From: a virus
IMG/VR virus record: IMGVR_UViG_3300042446_003067
Coordinates: 1-27,794 of that record
DNA: 27,794 bases
Strand: one strand, 5' to 3'
This document shows positions 7,216 to 14,006 of this stretch, one piece after another. The position numbers and the translations under genes are program-made. The notes under the pieces were generated by a model. It ran no database searches. It saw only the letters and a list, made by a program, of their open reading frames with translations, and was not told the DNA's origin. Within the stretch, counting starts at the first letter, position 1. Every line of letters begins with the position of its first letter.

Positions 7216-7452
7216 ATGAAAAAACTAAATAAAGAAAAAAATACTATTGTAAATACTCAAAAGCCTTGTGAAGCTGAAAAGCTCCCTCACTATCTAAATC
7301 ATAAAGGTCGTTTTATTGGTCTTAAGACACGCTCTTCTCGTGGAGAAAGAAGTTATTGCGCAAAGATTATTCGCATCACTGAAAATTATGTAACATTTAT
7401 TAATGTTAACGATAAGTCTCTAGTGAAAGTTTCTAAAAATTCTATCATTTAA
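7216..7452 (+). CDS. Hypothetical small basic protein (78 aa)
   Basis: Not recognised. 78 aa, basic, Lys-rich N-terminus (MKKLNKEKNT), then a probable small beta-barrel: RFIGLKTRSS, SYCAKIIRITENYVTFINVN, KSLVKVSKNSII. The alternating hydrophobic strands and overall charge would suit a nucleic-acid-binding or SH3/OB-like fold, but no motif proves it. It is the first gene after the best promoter in the window and a structured leader, implying strong or controlled expression, and it is followed 6 nt later by the Cys-rich gene. It is probably the head of the recombination/replication unit. Confidence 0.6.
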   Translation: MKKLNKEKNTIVNTQKPCEAEKLPHYLNHKGRFIGLKTRSSRGERSYCAKIIRITENYVTFINVNDKSLVKVSKNSII

Positions 7453-7458
7453 GGATTC

Positions 7459-7662
7459 ATGTCCAAATCGGAAACATGTTTGCATAGATCAAAAGATCAA
7501 GTCGAATATGGCCCTCCTTGTTGCCAGTCAAGGAGATCCGTCGGATACTACTGTTTAGAAAGGGGTATCCACGGTTTAACAGAAGAAGTTTGCAATGCTT
7601 GCGACTTTTATGTAAGCAAAGTTGTAGAAGAAATTCCGTTAGAAGATAATCCATCAGAATAA
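7459..7662 (+). CDS. Small cysteine-rich, probable zinc-binding protein (67 aa)
   Basis: 67 aa. Cysteines at 7, 21, 22, 32, 45 and 48 plus His9 give the pattern CxH-x11-CC-x9-C-x12-CxxC, enough for one or possibly two Zn sites. The acidic tail (EEIPLEDNPSE) is probably disordered. No named family is certain; proteins with a similar C.HR...CC...C...C..C layout occur in phages. AAGGA lies only 3 nt before the ATG, too close for an ideal SD. It ends one base before the RecA/UvsX-like gene, so it may work with recombination proteins (inference). Confidence 0.6.
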   Translation: MSKSETCLHRSKDQVEYGPPCCQSRRSVGYYCLERGIHGLTEEVCNACDFYVSKVVEEIPLEDNPSE

Positions 7663-7663
7663 T

Positions 7664-8803
7664 ATGCCATCCAAAAGAAAAGACGACTCATCAAGCGAGA
7701 CAGGTTCAAAAGACATGCTCTCTTCATTCTTAAAAGATAATGAAGATAATCACTTTAACTATTTACAGCCTGATGAAGTTACTATTTCTTCTGGATCTCT
7801 AAATCTAGATGCTCTTATCAAAGTTCGCTCTGGCTCTTTTGTCAGAGTTTGTGGTAAGGGTAGCGAGCTAGGAAAAACATCTCAATGTTTTGTTTTTGCT
7901 CAAAATTACATGGATAAGATCGAAAGATCTAAAACCATTTTTATAAAAGCTGAAGCTCGTCTCACTCCAGAGATGCAAAAAAGAACTGGGATGAAATTCG
8001 TTACAGACCCTACTAACTGGGAGTATGGCACAGTGTTTGTCTTTAGTTGTAATGTATTCGAAACAATTGCTTCTCTTATCGAGAGCGTTCTACCTAAAAT
8101 GCATGAAGCTGGAGAAAAGCTTTGTATCATCCTTGATTCTTTAGATGGTGTTATACTTAAGTCGGATAAGGAGAAGAATCTTTGGAATGGAGATGAGAAT
8201 ATCAAAGTTGCAGGTGTTCCTCTCTTAACTAAGATTCTATTTAAAAGATTGGCTCTAAAGATAGTCCACTTTGATGCTTTATTTTTGATTACAAGTCAGT
8301 ATACAGCAGAGATAAAACTAGACCCTTATAGTAAAACGCCCCCAAGACAAAGCGATGGAGCTGGAGGGTCTGCCATTAATCACCAGAGCGATATAACTCT
8401 TTCATATCAGCCCAGATATGGAGGAGATTATATCCTTGAAAAACCTAATGATAAGCCTGACCCAATAAAGAATAAAACTTTAGGAGTTTACGCTACTATT
8501 GAAATTAAAAAGTCATCTACAGATGTAACAGGTTCAAAAGTTAAAATCCCTATCAAAAAAGGCAGAAGCGGATGCGCTATTTGGGTGGAGAAGGAAGTAG
8601 TTGATATGATTATTGCTTTTGAGTTGATTTCGAAAAAGGGAGCATGGTATTCATTTTCTGAGTCTATTATTTCGTTAGCTAAAAATGATGGAGTGGATAT
8701 TCAGATGCAGCATCAAGGAATTGGATCTGTTTATGATTATATTGAAAATAATAAAGATGTATTCGAATGGTTGCTTAAAAAAGTCAAAGAGATTATTTCA
8801 TAA
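7664..8803 (+). CDS. RecA/UvsX-like recombinase
   Basis: 379 aa, RecA-fold ATPase. The Walker A motif is the altered GKGSELGKT (residues 64-72, Lys71) in place of GPESSGKT. The catalytic glutamate is Glu97 in FIKAEARLT (RecA Glu96 position). The Walker B strand LCIILDSLDGV carries Asp158. A segment GGSAINHQSDITLSYQ corresponds to the RecA GGNALKFYAS region around loop L2 and the following strand. It should form filaments on ssDNA and catalyse strand exchange for recombination-dependent replication and repair, the role of T4 UvsX. The first ~35 residues are Ser/Lys/Asp-rich and probably disordered. Its stop overlaps the next ATG (TAATG), coupling it to a PD-(D/E)XK-type nuclease. Confidence 0.82.
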   Translation: MPSKRKDDSSSETGSKDMLSSFLKDNEDNHFNYLQPDEVTISSGSLNLDALIKVRSGSFVRVCGKGSELGKTSQCFVFAQNYMDKIERSKTIFIKAEARLTPEMQKRTGMKFVTDPTNWEYGTVFVFSCNVFETIASLIESVLPKMHEAGEKLCIILDSLDGVILKSDKEKNLWNGDENIKVAGVPLLTKILFKRLALKIVHFDALFLITSQYTAEIKLDPYSKTPPRQSDGAGGSAINHQSDITLSYQPRYGGDYILEKPNDKPDPIKNKTLGVYATIEIKKSSTDVTGSKVKIPIKKGRSGCAIWVEKEVVDMIIAFELISKKGAWYSFSESIISLAKNDGVDIQMQHQGIGSVYDYIENNKDVFEWLLKKVKEIIS

Positions 8804-9219
8804 TGCTGCTCACTAAGCTGCACGGCTCTTCTAAAATCAATGTCCCATCTAAATCGAATATAGATTGGGACAAGAAAGTCTCTTCCCCTCAATTTAAAGT
8901 TAAATCTTTTCTCCGAGAGTTTTGGAAAAATGATGTAATTGTAGAAGAGTTTATTATCCCCGGAAGTAAATTCAGAATTGACTTATTTAACTTATCTAAG
9001 AAATTGGCTGTAGAAGTAAGTCCAGATGAGTATCATAATTCTTTTAATAAATGGCTTCATAAAGATCGACAGAAGTTTCTGTCTAAAATTAAAGCTGACG
9101 AATTAAAAAAAGAATGGTGTATAAAAAATTCTATAAACTTGGTAGAACTTTTTAATGAAGATATAAATAATTTATCTGTTGACTATTTCGAAAAAAAATA
9201 TAATATACTGCTTTACTAA
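8803..9219 (+). CDS. Probable PD-(D/E)XK-type nuclease, copy A
   Basis: 138 aa. The core resembles small DUF559/Vsr-like endonucleases: an acidic residue before a strand (EEFIIP, Glu48/49), then FRIDLFNLSKKLAVEVS with Asp60 and Glu71, then His78. The usual lysine after the second acid is absent (EVS). It is clearly homologous to the protein at 9534-9950 (shared layout: VKxF, W, EE.xIP, R.D..N.S.K.AVEV, E/L-rich C-terminus). Of the two, this copy has the less canonical post-EV segment (SPDEYH against NGLFH), so it may have different specificity or reduced activity. Its position after the RecA-like gene suggests recombination or repair cleavage, for example branched DNA (inference). Confidence 0.55.
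   Translation: MLLTKLHGSSKINVPSKSNIDWDKKVSSPQFKVKSFLREFWKNDVIVEEFIIPGSKFRIDLFNLSKKLAVEVSPDEYHNSFNKWLHKDRQKFLSKIKADELKKEWCIKNSINLVELFNEDINNLSVDYFEKKYNILLY
9179..9209 (+). promoter_or_regulatory. Putative promoter inside the end of nuclease A
   Basis: TTGACT (9179-9184), 16-nt spacer, TAATAT (9201-9206); alternatively TATACT (9204-9209, 19-nt spacer). The next ATG (9221) is 11 nt after TATACT, the same distance as at 9938-9943/9955. The run is AT-rich, so chance is not excluded. Confidence 0.3.
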
Positions 9220-9220
9220 T

Positions 9221-9511
9221 ATGAAAGAACTTGAAGAAATTATTGAGTCAATTAAAGTTGAAAGGCAAAATCAGATAGATAAAGGCTATAATCCCGAACA
9301 TGATTCAAAGTATCAAAATGGAGAGCTACTTTTAGCAGCTTTAGTTTTAGCAGGTTATGCTAATGGTCAAAATACAAAGAAAGAGGAGACTTTAAAAATT
9401 GCTAAAGAGATGTGGCCATTTGGAGAATTCATTCCTAATGATTCTGATATCACTAATATGATTAAAGCTTGTTCATTAATCATTGCTGAAATACAAAGGA
9501 TATTGAAATGA
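9221..9511 (+). CDS. MazG-like nucleotide pyrophosphohydrolase family protein (96 aa)
   Basis: An upstream in-frame ATG at 9179 lies inside the preceding gene; the ATG at 9221, two bases after that gene's stop, gives a compact 96-aa protein that matches the family start. Recognisable features are ERQNQIDKGYNPEHDSKYQNGELLLAALVLA in outline (charged helix, then EHD, then GEL..AA), MWPFGEFIPND, and a last helix AEIQRIL. These resemble a widespread phage family, apparently all-alpha and distantly MazG-like, whose activity is not firmly known. It sits between two paralogous nuclease genes. A substrate cannot be assigned. Confidence 0.6.
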   Translation: MKELEEIIESIKVERQNQIDKGYNPEHDSKYQNGELLLAALVLAGYANGQNTKKEETLKIAKEMWPFGEFIPNDSDITNMIKACSLIIAEIQRILK

Positions 9512-9533
9512 GTTTTTGTATAGTATTTTTTAA

Positions 9534-9950
9534 ATGAAATGGATTACAGCAAATGGGAATATTCGCCCACTTTCTGAAAAAAAATATTCCATAAAATGGG
9601 ATAGTGAAAGTTTAAGTTTATTTCAATTTAATGTAAAACAATTCTTCAAAAAATATTGGATTGAAGATATTGTAGGAGAAGAGGTAGTTATTCCTCAAAC
9701 CCGTTTACGAGTCGATATTGTTAATTTTTCTAGGAAAATTGCAGTCGAAGTAAACGGGTTATTCCATGTAGAGTATACGCCTTATTTCCAAAACTCTGTC
9801 GAAGATTTTGAGAGGCAAGTATATAGAGATGTACTTAAAGAATATCTTCTTGAAAAAAATGGATTTGAAGTAATAGAGATCTATGAAAAAAATATGCCAT
9901 TGAGAGAAAAATGGGTTGAAAAAGTTTTTGGATCTCATATACTATTGTAA
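9534..9950 (+). CDS. Probable PD-(D/E)XK-type nuclease, copy B
   Basis: 138 aa, the same length as copy A at 8803-9219 and clearly its paralog. Core: EEVVIP (Glu49/50), LRVDIVNFSRKIAVEVNG with Asp61 and Glu72, followed by His78. The D...EVNG..H arrangement is the DUF559/Vsr-like form of the PD-(D/E)XK active site, in which the Lys is replaced. The C-terminal YLLEKNGFEVIEIYEKN matches the strand after the helix in that family. Likely role is an endonuclease in recombination, mismatch or branch processing. TATAGT (9519-9524) lies 9 nt before the ATG, without a good -35. A possible promoter for the next gene lies in its last codons. Confidence 0.6.
   Translation: MKWITANGNIRPLSEKKYSIKWDSESLSLFQFNVKQFFKKYWIEDIVGEEVVIPQTRLRVDIVNFSRKIAVEVNGLFHVEYTPYFQNSVEDFERQVYRDVLKEYLLEKNGFEVIEIYEKNMPLREKWVEKVFGSHILL
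9916..9943 (+). promoter_or_regulatory. Putative promoter before the alpha-CTD-like gene
   Basis: TTGAAA (9916-9921), 16-nt spacer, TATACT (9938-9943). The ATG at 9955 is 11 nt after the -10 box, giving a predicted leader of only about 5 nt. Confidence 0.4.
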
Positions 9951-9954
9951 TACT

Positions 9955-10494
9955 ATGCTTATATCAGAATTCCCTATCTCGAATAGAACAAAAAATGTTT
10001 TGATTCAAAATGGTTTTATTTCAGAAGAAGACTTGTCAAGCAAGTTTTTAGAAGATTTAAAATCCCTTGAAGGAATGGGAGACAAAGGTCTAATAGAAAT
10101 AAGAGAATATTTACATGGAAAATTTGGAATAGTCTTAAAACATAAGCCTAAAGATAAAAAAATATCTAATCCAAAAGAGGCAAGATCTGTTATATTGCAT
10201 TTCTTATCTCATAGTAAAAATATCTTTTGGCCAAAAGAGATGGCAGCAGCCAATAAGCTTCTATCTTTTTTTGATTTAAAAACTCTTCGGAGTGTTGTTC
10301 CTAATGAGAAAGCTTACAGTCTTTCGTATTATCTTTGTCAAGATGGTCGAAAATATATTAGAACATATTTACCTAGTATTAAAAATGTAGAAGAGAACAT
10401 TGAGAAACCTGTTGAAGTTTTAGAAGAAGTTCAATTAGACCTAGATCTCAGTGTAAAAAAACCAAAATCATTAAAAGATTTCTTATTTAAATGA
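9955..10494 (+). CDS. RNA polymerase alpha-CTD-like HhH protein with possible clamp-binding motif
   Basis: 179 aa from the ATG at 9955 (an in-frame ATG at 9916 lies within the preceding gene). Residues 1-61 follow the alpha-CTD pattern: FPISNRTKNVLIQNGF, then EDL, then LKSLEGMGDKGLIEIREYL, matching LSxRxxNxLxxxxI..DL.....L..i...G.KSl.EI...L, a helix-hairpin-helix type fold. The remaining ~115 residues are unique and include a FWPKEMAAANKLL region. Near the C-terminus QLDLDL (160-165) fits the bacterial sliding-clamp hexapeptide QxxLxL, and the protein ends SLKDFLFK. It overlaps the helicase start (ATGA). It may contact DNA or host RNAP/clamp and link transcription with replication, as T4 late factors do. 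This is inference; no clamp gene is in the window. Confidence 0.55.
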   Translation: MLISEFPISNRTKNVLIQNGFISEEDLSSKFLEDLKSLEGMGDKGLIEIREYLHGKFGIVLKHKPKDKKISNPKEARSVILHFLSHSKNIFWPKEMAAANKLLSFFDLKTLRSVVPNEKAYSLSYYLCQDGRKYIRTYLPSIKNVEENIEKPVEVLEEVQLDLDLSVKKPKSLKDFLFK

Positions 10495-11954
10495 GTAACA
10501 ATAGAATTTCAACTCCTCAAGAACAAGAACGTGCATGTTTAGCAGGCTTTATTAAGTGGCCTGATAATGTTGCAGATTATGCATCTGTTCTTAAACCTAC
10601 TCACTTTGATCATAAAGTTCATGCAGCTATATTCTCTGCTATCCTTTCTATTTATACTCAAAACTCAACTGTTGATAAATTATTAGTAGTCGAAAAATTG
10701 ACAGCGATTGGTTTGAAATTCTTTGAGGATTTAAACATAATTGATTATATAGAATGTTTATCTCAAATGGAGATAAGAGAACAGTCTCTTCCTAATTTTA
10801 TTGCGAATGTAATTAAATATGATTTTGCTAGAAAGGCAGATAAATCTCTTGATGAAGGCAAAGTAGAGATTCGAAGCAATATTGACAAGTCTCTTCCTGA
10901 ACTAGCGAATGTAGTAGAGACTACTCTTAAGAATGCTGGGACAGAGAATGTGGCGGACGAGGAGAAACCTATTGATGTGTTTTCTTCGATGCAGGAGACC
11001 GTTCTAGACTGGGCTAATAATCCAAGACCAGTATGTCTTAAAACTCCATTCCCAATTTTTACAAAAATGTATGGAGGCCCTAGCTTCGGTGATTTGTTTG
11101 TTATTGCCGCAGGGCCAAAGGTTGGCAAGAGTACTTTCGTAAACTTTTTAGCTTATGAAGTCGCCGGTCTAGAAGAGAATAATTGTTTAGCTTTAGTATT
11201 AGATACTGAACTGGAAACAGATCGTATTATTGCGAGAAATCTTTCTGCTATCTCTGGGGTTAATGAGTATAAAATTAAAACAGGTAAATTTCTTAACAAT
11301 CCTGTAGATAAAAATAAAGTTTATGCAGCTTTAAATTCTTTAGAAAAATATAAGGGTAGAGTCCATCATAAGTATGTAGCAAACAAATCTATTGATGAGG
11401 TAATTTCTATCGCTAAAAGATGGTATGTTCAAAATGTTAAAAACGGAGAGAATGTTCTTCTTATTTATGATTATCTGAAATCTACTCAAGAGAACATTAC
11501 AAATGCTTTCGAAGGATATGAACTATTGGGTCAAAAGACTGATAAACTTAAAAAGCTTGTATCAGCTTTACCAAGAACAGCAGGTTTAACTGCTGTTCAA
11601 ACAAATAGAAGTGGAGGGACAGCAATGTCATCTCAGATTGAGTGGCATTGTTCTAATATGTATCGTTTAGAAAAGAAAACTCCAGAAGAGATTGGAGAAG
11701 CTGGAAAAGAATTCGGTACTCATAAATTAATTGAAGTAAGAGCTCGTGTTCAAGGAGAAGAGGCTATGGGCGCTGACAACTATGTAAAACGAGTCACTCA
11801 AGATGGTGAAGTATACGTTGAGAATTATATTAATTTTAAAGTTGACAACTTTAAAGTAATGGAGTGTGGTAACGCTGAAGATGTATTCAATAAAAAATTA
11901 GGACAACTTGAGGTATCTAATAATAGAAAGTATACTAAAAACGATTTTATATGA
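10491..11954 (+). CDS. DnaB-like replicative helicase
   Basis: 487 aa. An N-terminal DnaB-like helical domain (about 1-110, starting TPQEQERACLAGFI) precedes a RecA-type ATPase core. Walker A is AGPKVGKST (207-215, Lys213), the catalytic Glu240 is in LVLDTELE, Walker B is VLLIYDYLK (Asp327), and further conserved segments are GQKTDKLKKL and TAVQTNRSGG with the sensor Gln and Arg. This is the hexameric 5'-3' helicase at the fork. Its stop overlaps the primase start (ATGA), so helicase and primase are made together, as expected for a phage primosome. No separate helicase loader is recognisable nearby; the alpha-CTD-like gene just upstream is the only unexplained candidate. Confidence 0.9.
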   Translation: MSNNRISTPQEQERACLAGFIKWPDNVADYASVLKPTHFDHKVHAAIFSAILSIYTQNSTVDKLLVVEKLTAIGLKFFEDLNIIDYIECLSQMEIREQSLPNFIANVIKYDFARKADKSLDEGKVEIRSNIDKSLPELANVVETTLKNAGTENVADEEKPIDVFSSMQETVLDWANNPRPVCLKTPFPIFTKMYGGPSFGDLFVIAAGPKVGKSTFVNFLAYEVAGLEENNCLALVLDTELETDRIIARNLSAISGVNEYKIKTGKFLNNPVDKNKVYAALNSLEKYKGRVHHKYVANKSIDEVISIAKRWYVQNVKNGENVLLIYDYLKSTQENITNAFEGYELLGQKTDKLKKLVSALPRTAGLTAVQTNRSGGTAMSSQIEWHCSNMYRLEKKTPEEIGEAGKEFGTHKLIEVRARVQGEEAMGADNYVKRVTQDGEVYVENYINFKVDNFKVMECGNAEDVFNKKLGQLEVSNNRKYTKNDFI

Positions 11955-12844
11955 TAGTAGAGCTGCTTAAAAAAATGGGATATGCGCCAGAAAGATCTGG
12001 CCCAGATTACTTAAGGATGAAAGCTATTTATAGGAATAGCGCGAGTTCATCTTTAAGTGTCAATACTAAGAGTGGATGGTTTACAGATTTTGTAACTGGG
12101 CAATCTGGGCCTCTTATTAAATTGGCAATGATAACTCTCAATATAAATGAGAAAGATGCCAAGAGCTTCTTGAGAAATGAGTATTTTGATAATGTGGTCG
12201 AAGTTGAGGATCAAGAATCTAAAATAGTTCAAGAGAAATTCTTTAGCTCTGATTTCTTGAGTGATTTGTTACCATCTTTTAATTTCTATAACAAAAGAGG
12301 TATATCTAATGAAACTTTAAAAGATTTTAAAGGAGGAGTAAAAACTTATGGTAAACTAAATAATAGGTTTGTATTCCCAGTTTTTGAAGGTAAAAAAATA
12401 ATAGGATTAGCTGGGAGAGATTTATACAGCAATTCTCAACGACCTAAATGGAAGATCCTTGGGAGAAAATCTAATTTTGTTTATCCATCTGATTTATCTT
12501 TCCCTGAAATACAGAGCACTAAGACTGTTATTTTAGTAGAAAGTATTGGAGATGCTTTAGCATTATATGAAAATGGTATAAAAAATTTCATTGTAATATT
12601 CGGATTATCAGTATCTAAGAATGTAATTCTTTTCTTGATGAAAAGTAATTTAGAAAAAATAATTATATCGACAAATAATGATGAGGAGTCCGATTACAAT
12701 AGAGGTATGGAAGCGGCTCTAAATATCAAATCAAAGCTCTCTAAATTTTTTAATTCAGATATTCTAAAAGTAAAGTTGCCTACCAAAAAAGATTTTGGAG
12801 ATATGACAAAGGAAGAGATACTTGAATGGAAAAAAGAAATATAA
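11951..12844 (+). CDS. DnaG-like TOPRIM primase with cysteine-free N-terminal domain
   Basis: 297 aa. The N-terminal ~60 residues match the DnaG zinc-binding domain in outline (YRNSASSSLSVNTKSGWFTD, then GQSGPLIKLAM, compare SPSFSV...GxxxxFxxGxGGDxIxF), but every zinc-ligand Cys/His is gone. A short helical region with YNKRGISNETLKDF and RFVFPVFEGKKIIGLAGRD follows, as in DnaG RNA polymerase domains. The TOPRIM core is VILVESIGDALAL (Glu197, Asp201) and STNNDEESDYNRG (Asp244, Asp248). It should lay RNA primers for the phage fork. It is much shorter than bacterial DnaG (~580 aa) and has no C-terminal helicase-binding domain. It is coupled to the helicase by ATGA. Confidence 0.85.
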   Translation: MIVELLKKMGYAPERSGPDYLRMKAIYRNSASSSLSVNTKSGWFTDFVTGQSGPLIKLAMITLNINEKDAKSFLRNEYFDNVVEVEDQESKIVQEKFFSSDFLSDLLPSFNFYNKRGISNETLKDFKGGVKTYGKLNNRFVFPVFEGKKIIGLAGRDLYSNSQRPKWKILGRKSNFVYPSDLSFPEIQSTKTVILVESIGDALALYENGIKNFIVIFGLSVSKNVILFLMKSNLEKIIISTNNDEESDYNRGMEAALNIKSKLSKFFNSDILKVKLPTKKDFGDMTKEEILEWKKEI

Positions 12845-12856
12845 TAAATAAATAAT

Positions 12857-13354
12857 ATGGAAAATAAAGAATACGGAATTTTAGCTATTAAGTCTGAAAA
12901 TACAAAAAGCAATTGTTTAGATATAATTATTGGAGCGAAGTATCTTCCTGACAATAAAATTTCTATTTTTGCTTATGGTTATGAAGGGGGAGGTTGTTGG
13001 TCAGACTTTTCCGCTACAATTTTAATGGATAGCGTTTATGAAGATATCCTATCTATTGAAGAGTACTTCTGCGGGATATATGATGAAGATTCTAATGAAA
13101 ATTGCTCAGAAAATTACGAGGAAGAATACGAAAACATTGGGGCTTTTTTAAGTAAATATTTTGACACAGGCGAAGATTGTAATGAGCCTTATTGGATTGC
13201 TTCAGAAAATTGCTCTGAGTTTGAAGGTAATGAATTTTCATTGTCTTGGACATCAGAGGATATTCCTGATCTCTCCTATATTTGGCCGTTGATTCTACCT
13301 ACTCTTTCTGAGTATTGGCCATTTCATTTAAAATGGTCTGAAGAATTAATCTAA
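12857..13354 (+). CDS. Hypothetical acidic protein (165 aa)
   Basis: Not recognised. 165 aa, very acidic, with an Asp/Glu-rich centre (CGIYDEDSNENC, NYEEEYEN). Six cysteines are scattered (residues about 20, 47, 72, 83, 108 and 118), without a clear CxxC zinc motif. Hydrophobic strands at the start (GILAIKSE, LDIIIGAKYLP, KISIFAYGYEGGG) suggest an alpha/beta or beta-rich domain; the C-terminus is aromatic (YIWPLILP, YWPFHLKW). High acidity could mimic nucleic acid, a feature of some anti-restriction proteins, but nothing specific supports that here. A perfect TATAAT (12840-12845) lies 11 nt before its ATG, so it may have its own transcript. Confidence 0.55.
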   Translation: MENKEYGILAIKSENTKSNCLDIIIGAKYLPDNKISIFAYGYEGGGCWSDFSATILMDSVYEDILSIEEYFCGIYDEDSNENCSENYEEEYENIGAFLSKYFDTGEDCNEPYWIASENCSEFEGNEFSLSWTSEDIPDLSYIWPLILPTLSEYWPFHLKWSEELI

Positions 13355-13373
13355 AATTGGTGTAAGATATATT

Positions 13374-14000
13374 ATGGCTAATGAAAATAAAACATTAAAT
13401 AAACCATTTAGACTTCCCCAAGGCAGTGCTAAAAAATTTGGCGTTTATGTAAAAAATGATAAAGGGAATGTCGTGATTGTAAAGTTCGGTGATCCAAATA
13501 TGTCAATCAAAAGAGATGACCCTGAGCGTAGAAGCAATTATAGAGCTAGACATAATTGTGATAATCCCGGACCTAAATATAAAGCCAACTATTGGTCATG
13601 TAAAATGTGGTCAGCTAAGCCAGTTAGTCAAATTGTAGGATCAGGAGAAGATTATTTTGATTTTGACAACTTGCCCTCTCAAGAAGAAATTATTTCTTTT
13701 AACCCTGATTTGGCAAATGTAAAAGAAGATCCTTTTGATTTAGAAGACCCTGCTGGAGAAGAGTTCTCCTTCTCAAAAGTACAATATCTTGACAAAGATA
13801 AACTAGCTGCGGTTCAAGAAGCTGCTGATAAAAAATTTGGAGGTAAAACTTCTTATGTAAAAAATCTCTGGGTCATAAGAGAGTATAAAAAAAGAGGCGG
13901 AAAAGTAAAATATTCAGGTGAAAAACCTAAAAACTCTGATATAAAGAAGCTGGTGAAGTCGTCACTTTTTGACGATGTCCTGTGGGATCTTATAGAATAA
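13374..14000 (+). CDS. Conserved phage protein, two small domains (208 aa)
   Basis: 208 aa. Residues 12-75 (KPFRLPQGSAKKFGVYVKN, VVIVKFGDPNM, RSNYRARHNC, YWSCKMW) match a conserved phage domain often seen in large myoviruses with the R.RH.C...YWSC.MW pattern; its function is unknown to me. An acidic linker follows. The C-terminal ~55 residues (NLWVIREYKKRGGKVKYSG, then a Lys-rich helix) resemble a small charged domain also found alone in phage and giant-virus proteins (DUF5872-like, low certainty). The conserved Cys/His could bind metal (Cys62, Cys76, His61). TAAGAT ends 5 nt before the ATG. No function assigned. Confidence 0.55.
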   Translation: MANENKTLNKPFRLPQGSAKKFGVYVKNDKGNVVIVKFGDPNMSIKRDDPERRSNYRARHNCDNPGPKYKANYWSCKMWSAKPVSQIVGSGEDYFDFDNLPSQEEIISFNPDLANVKEDPFDLEDPAGEEFSFSKVQYLDKDKLAAVQEAADKKFGGKTSYVKNLWVIREYKKRGGKVKYSGEKPKNSDIKKLVKSSLFDDVLWDLIE

Positions 14001-14006
14001 TAAAAA

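Noticed and set aside
9179-9220. Upstream ATG extending the MazG-like gene into nuclease A
   Set aside because: The extension (MTISKKNIIYCFTN) is only the reading of nuclease A's last codons in another frame. The ATG at 9221 just after its stop matches the family start. The same reasoning rejects 9916 in favour of 9955.
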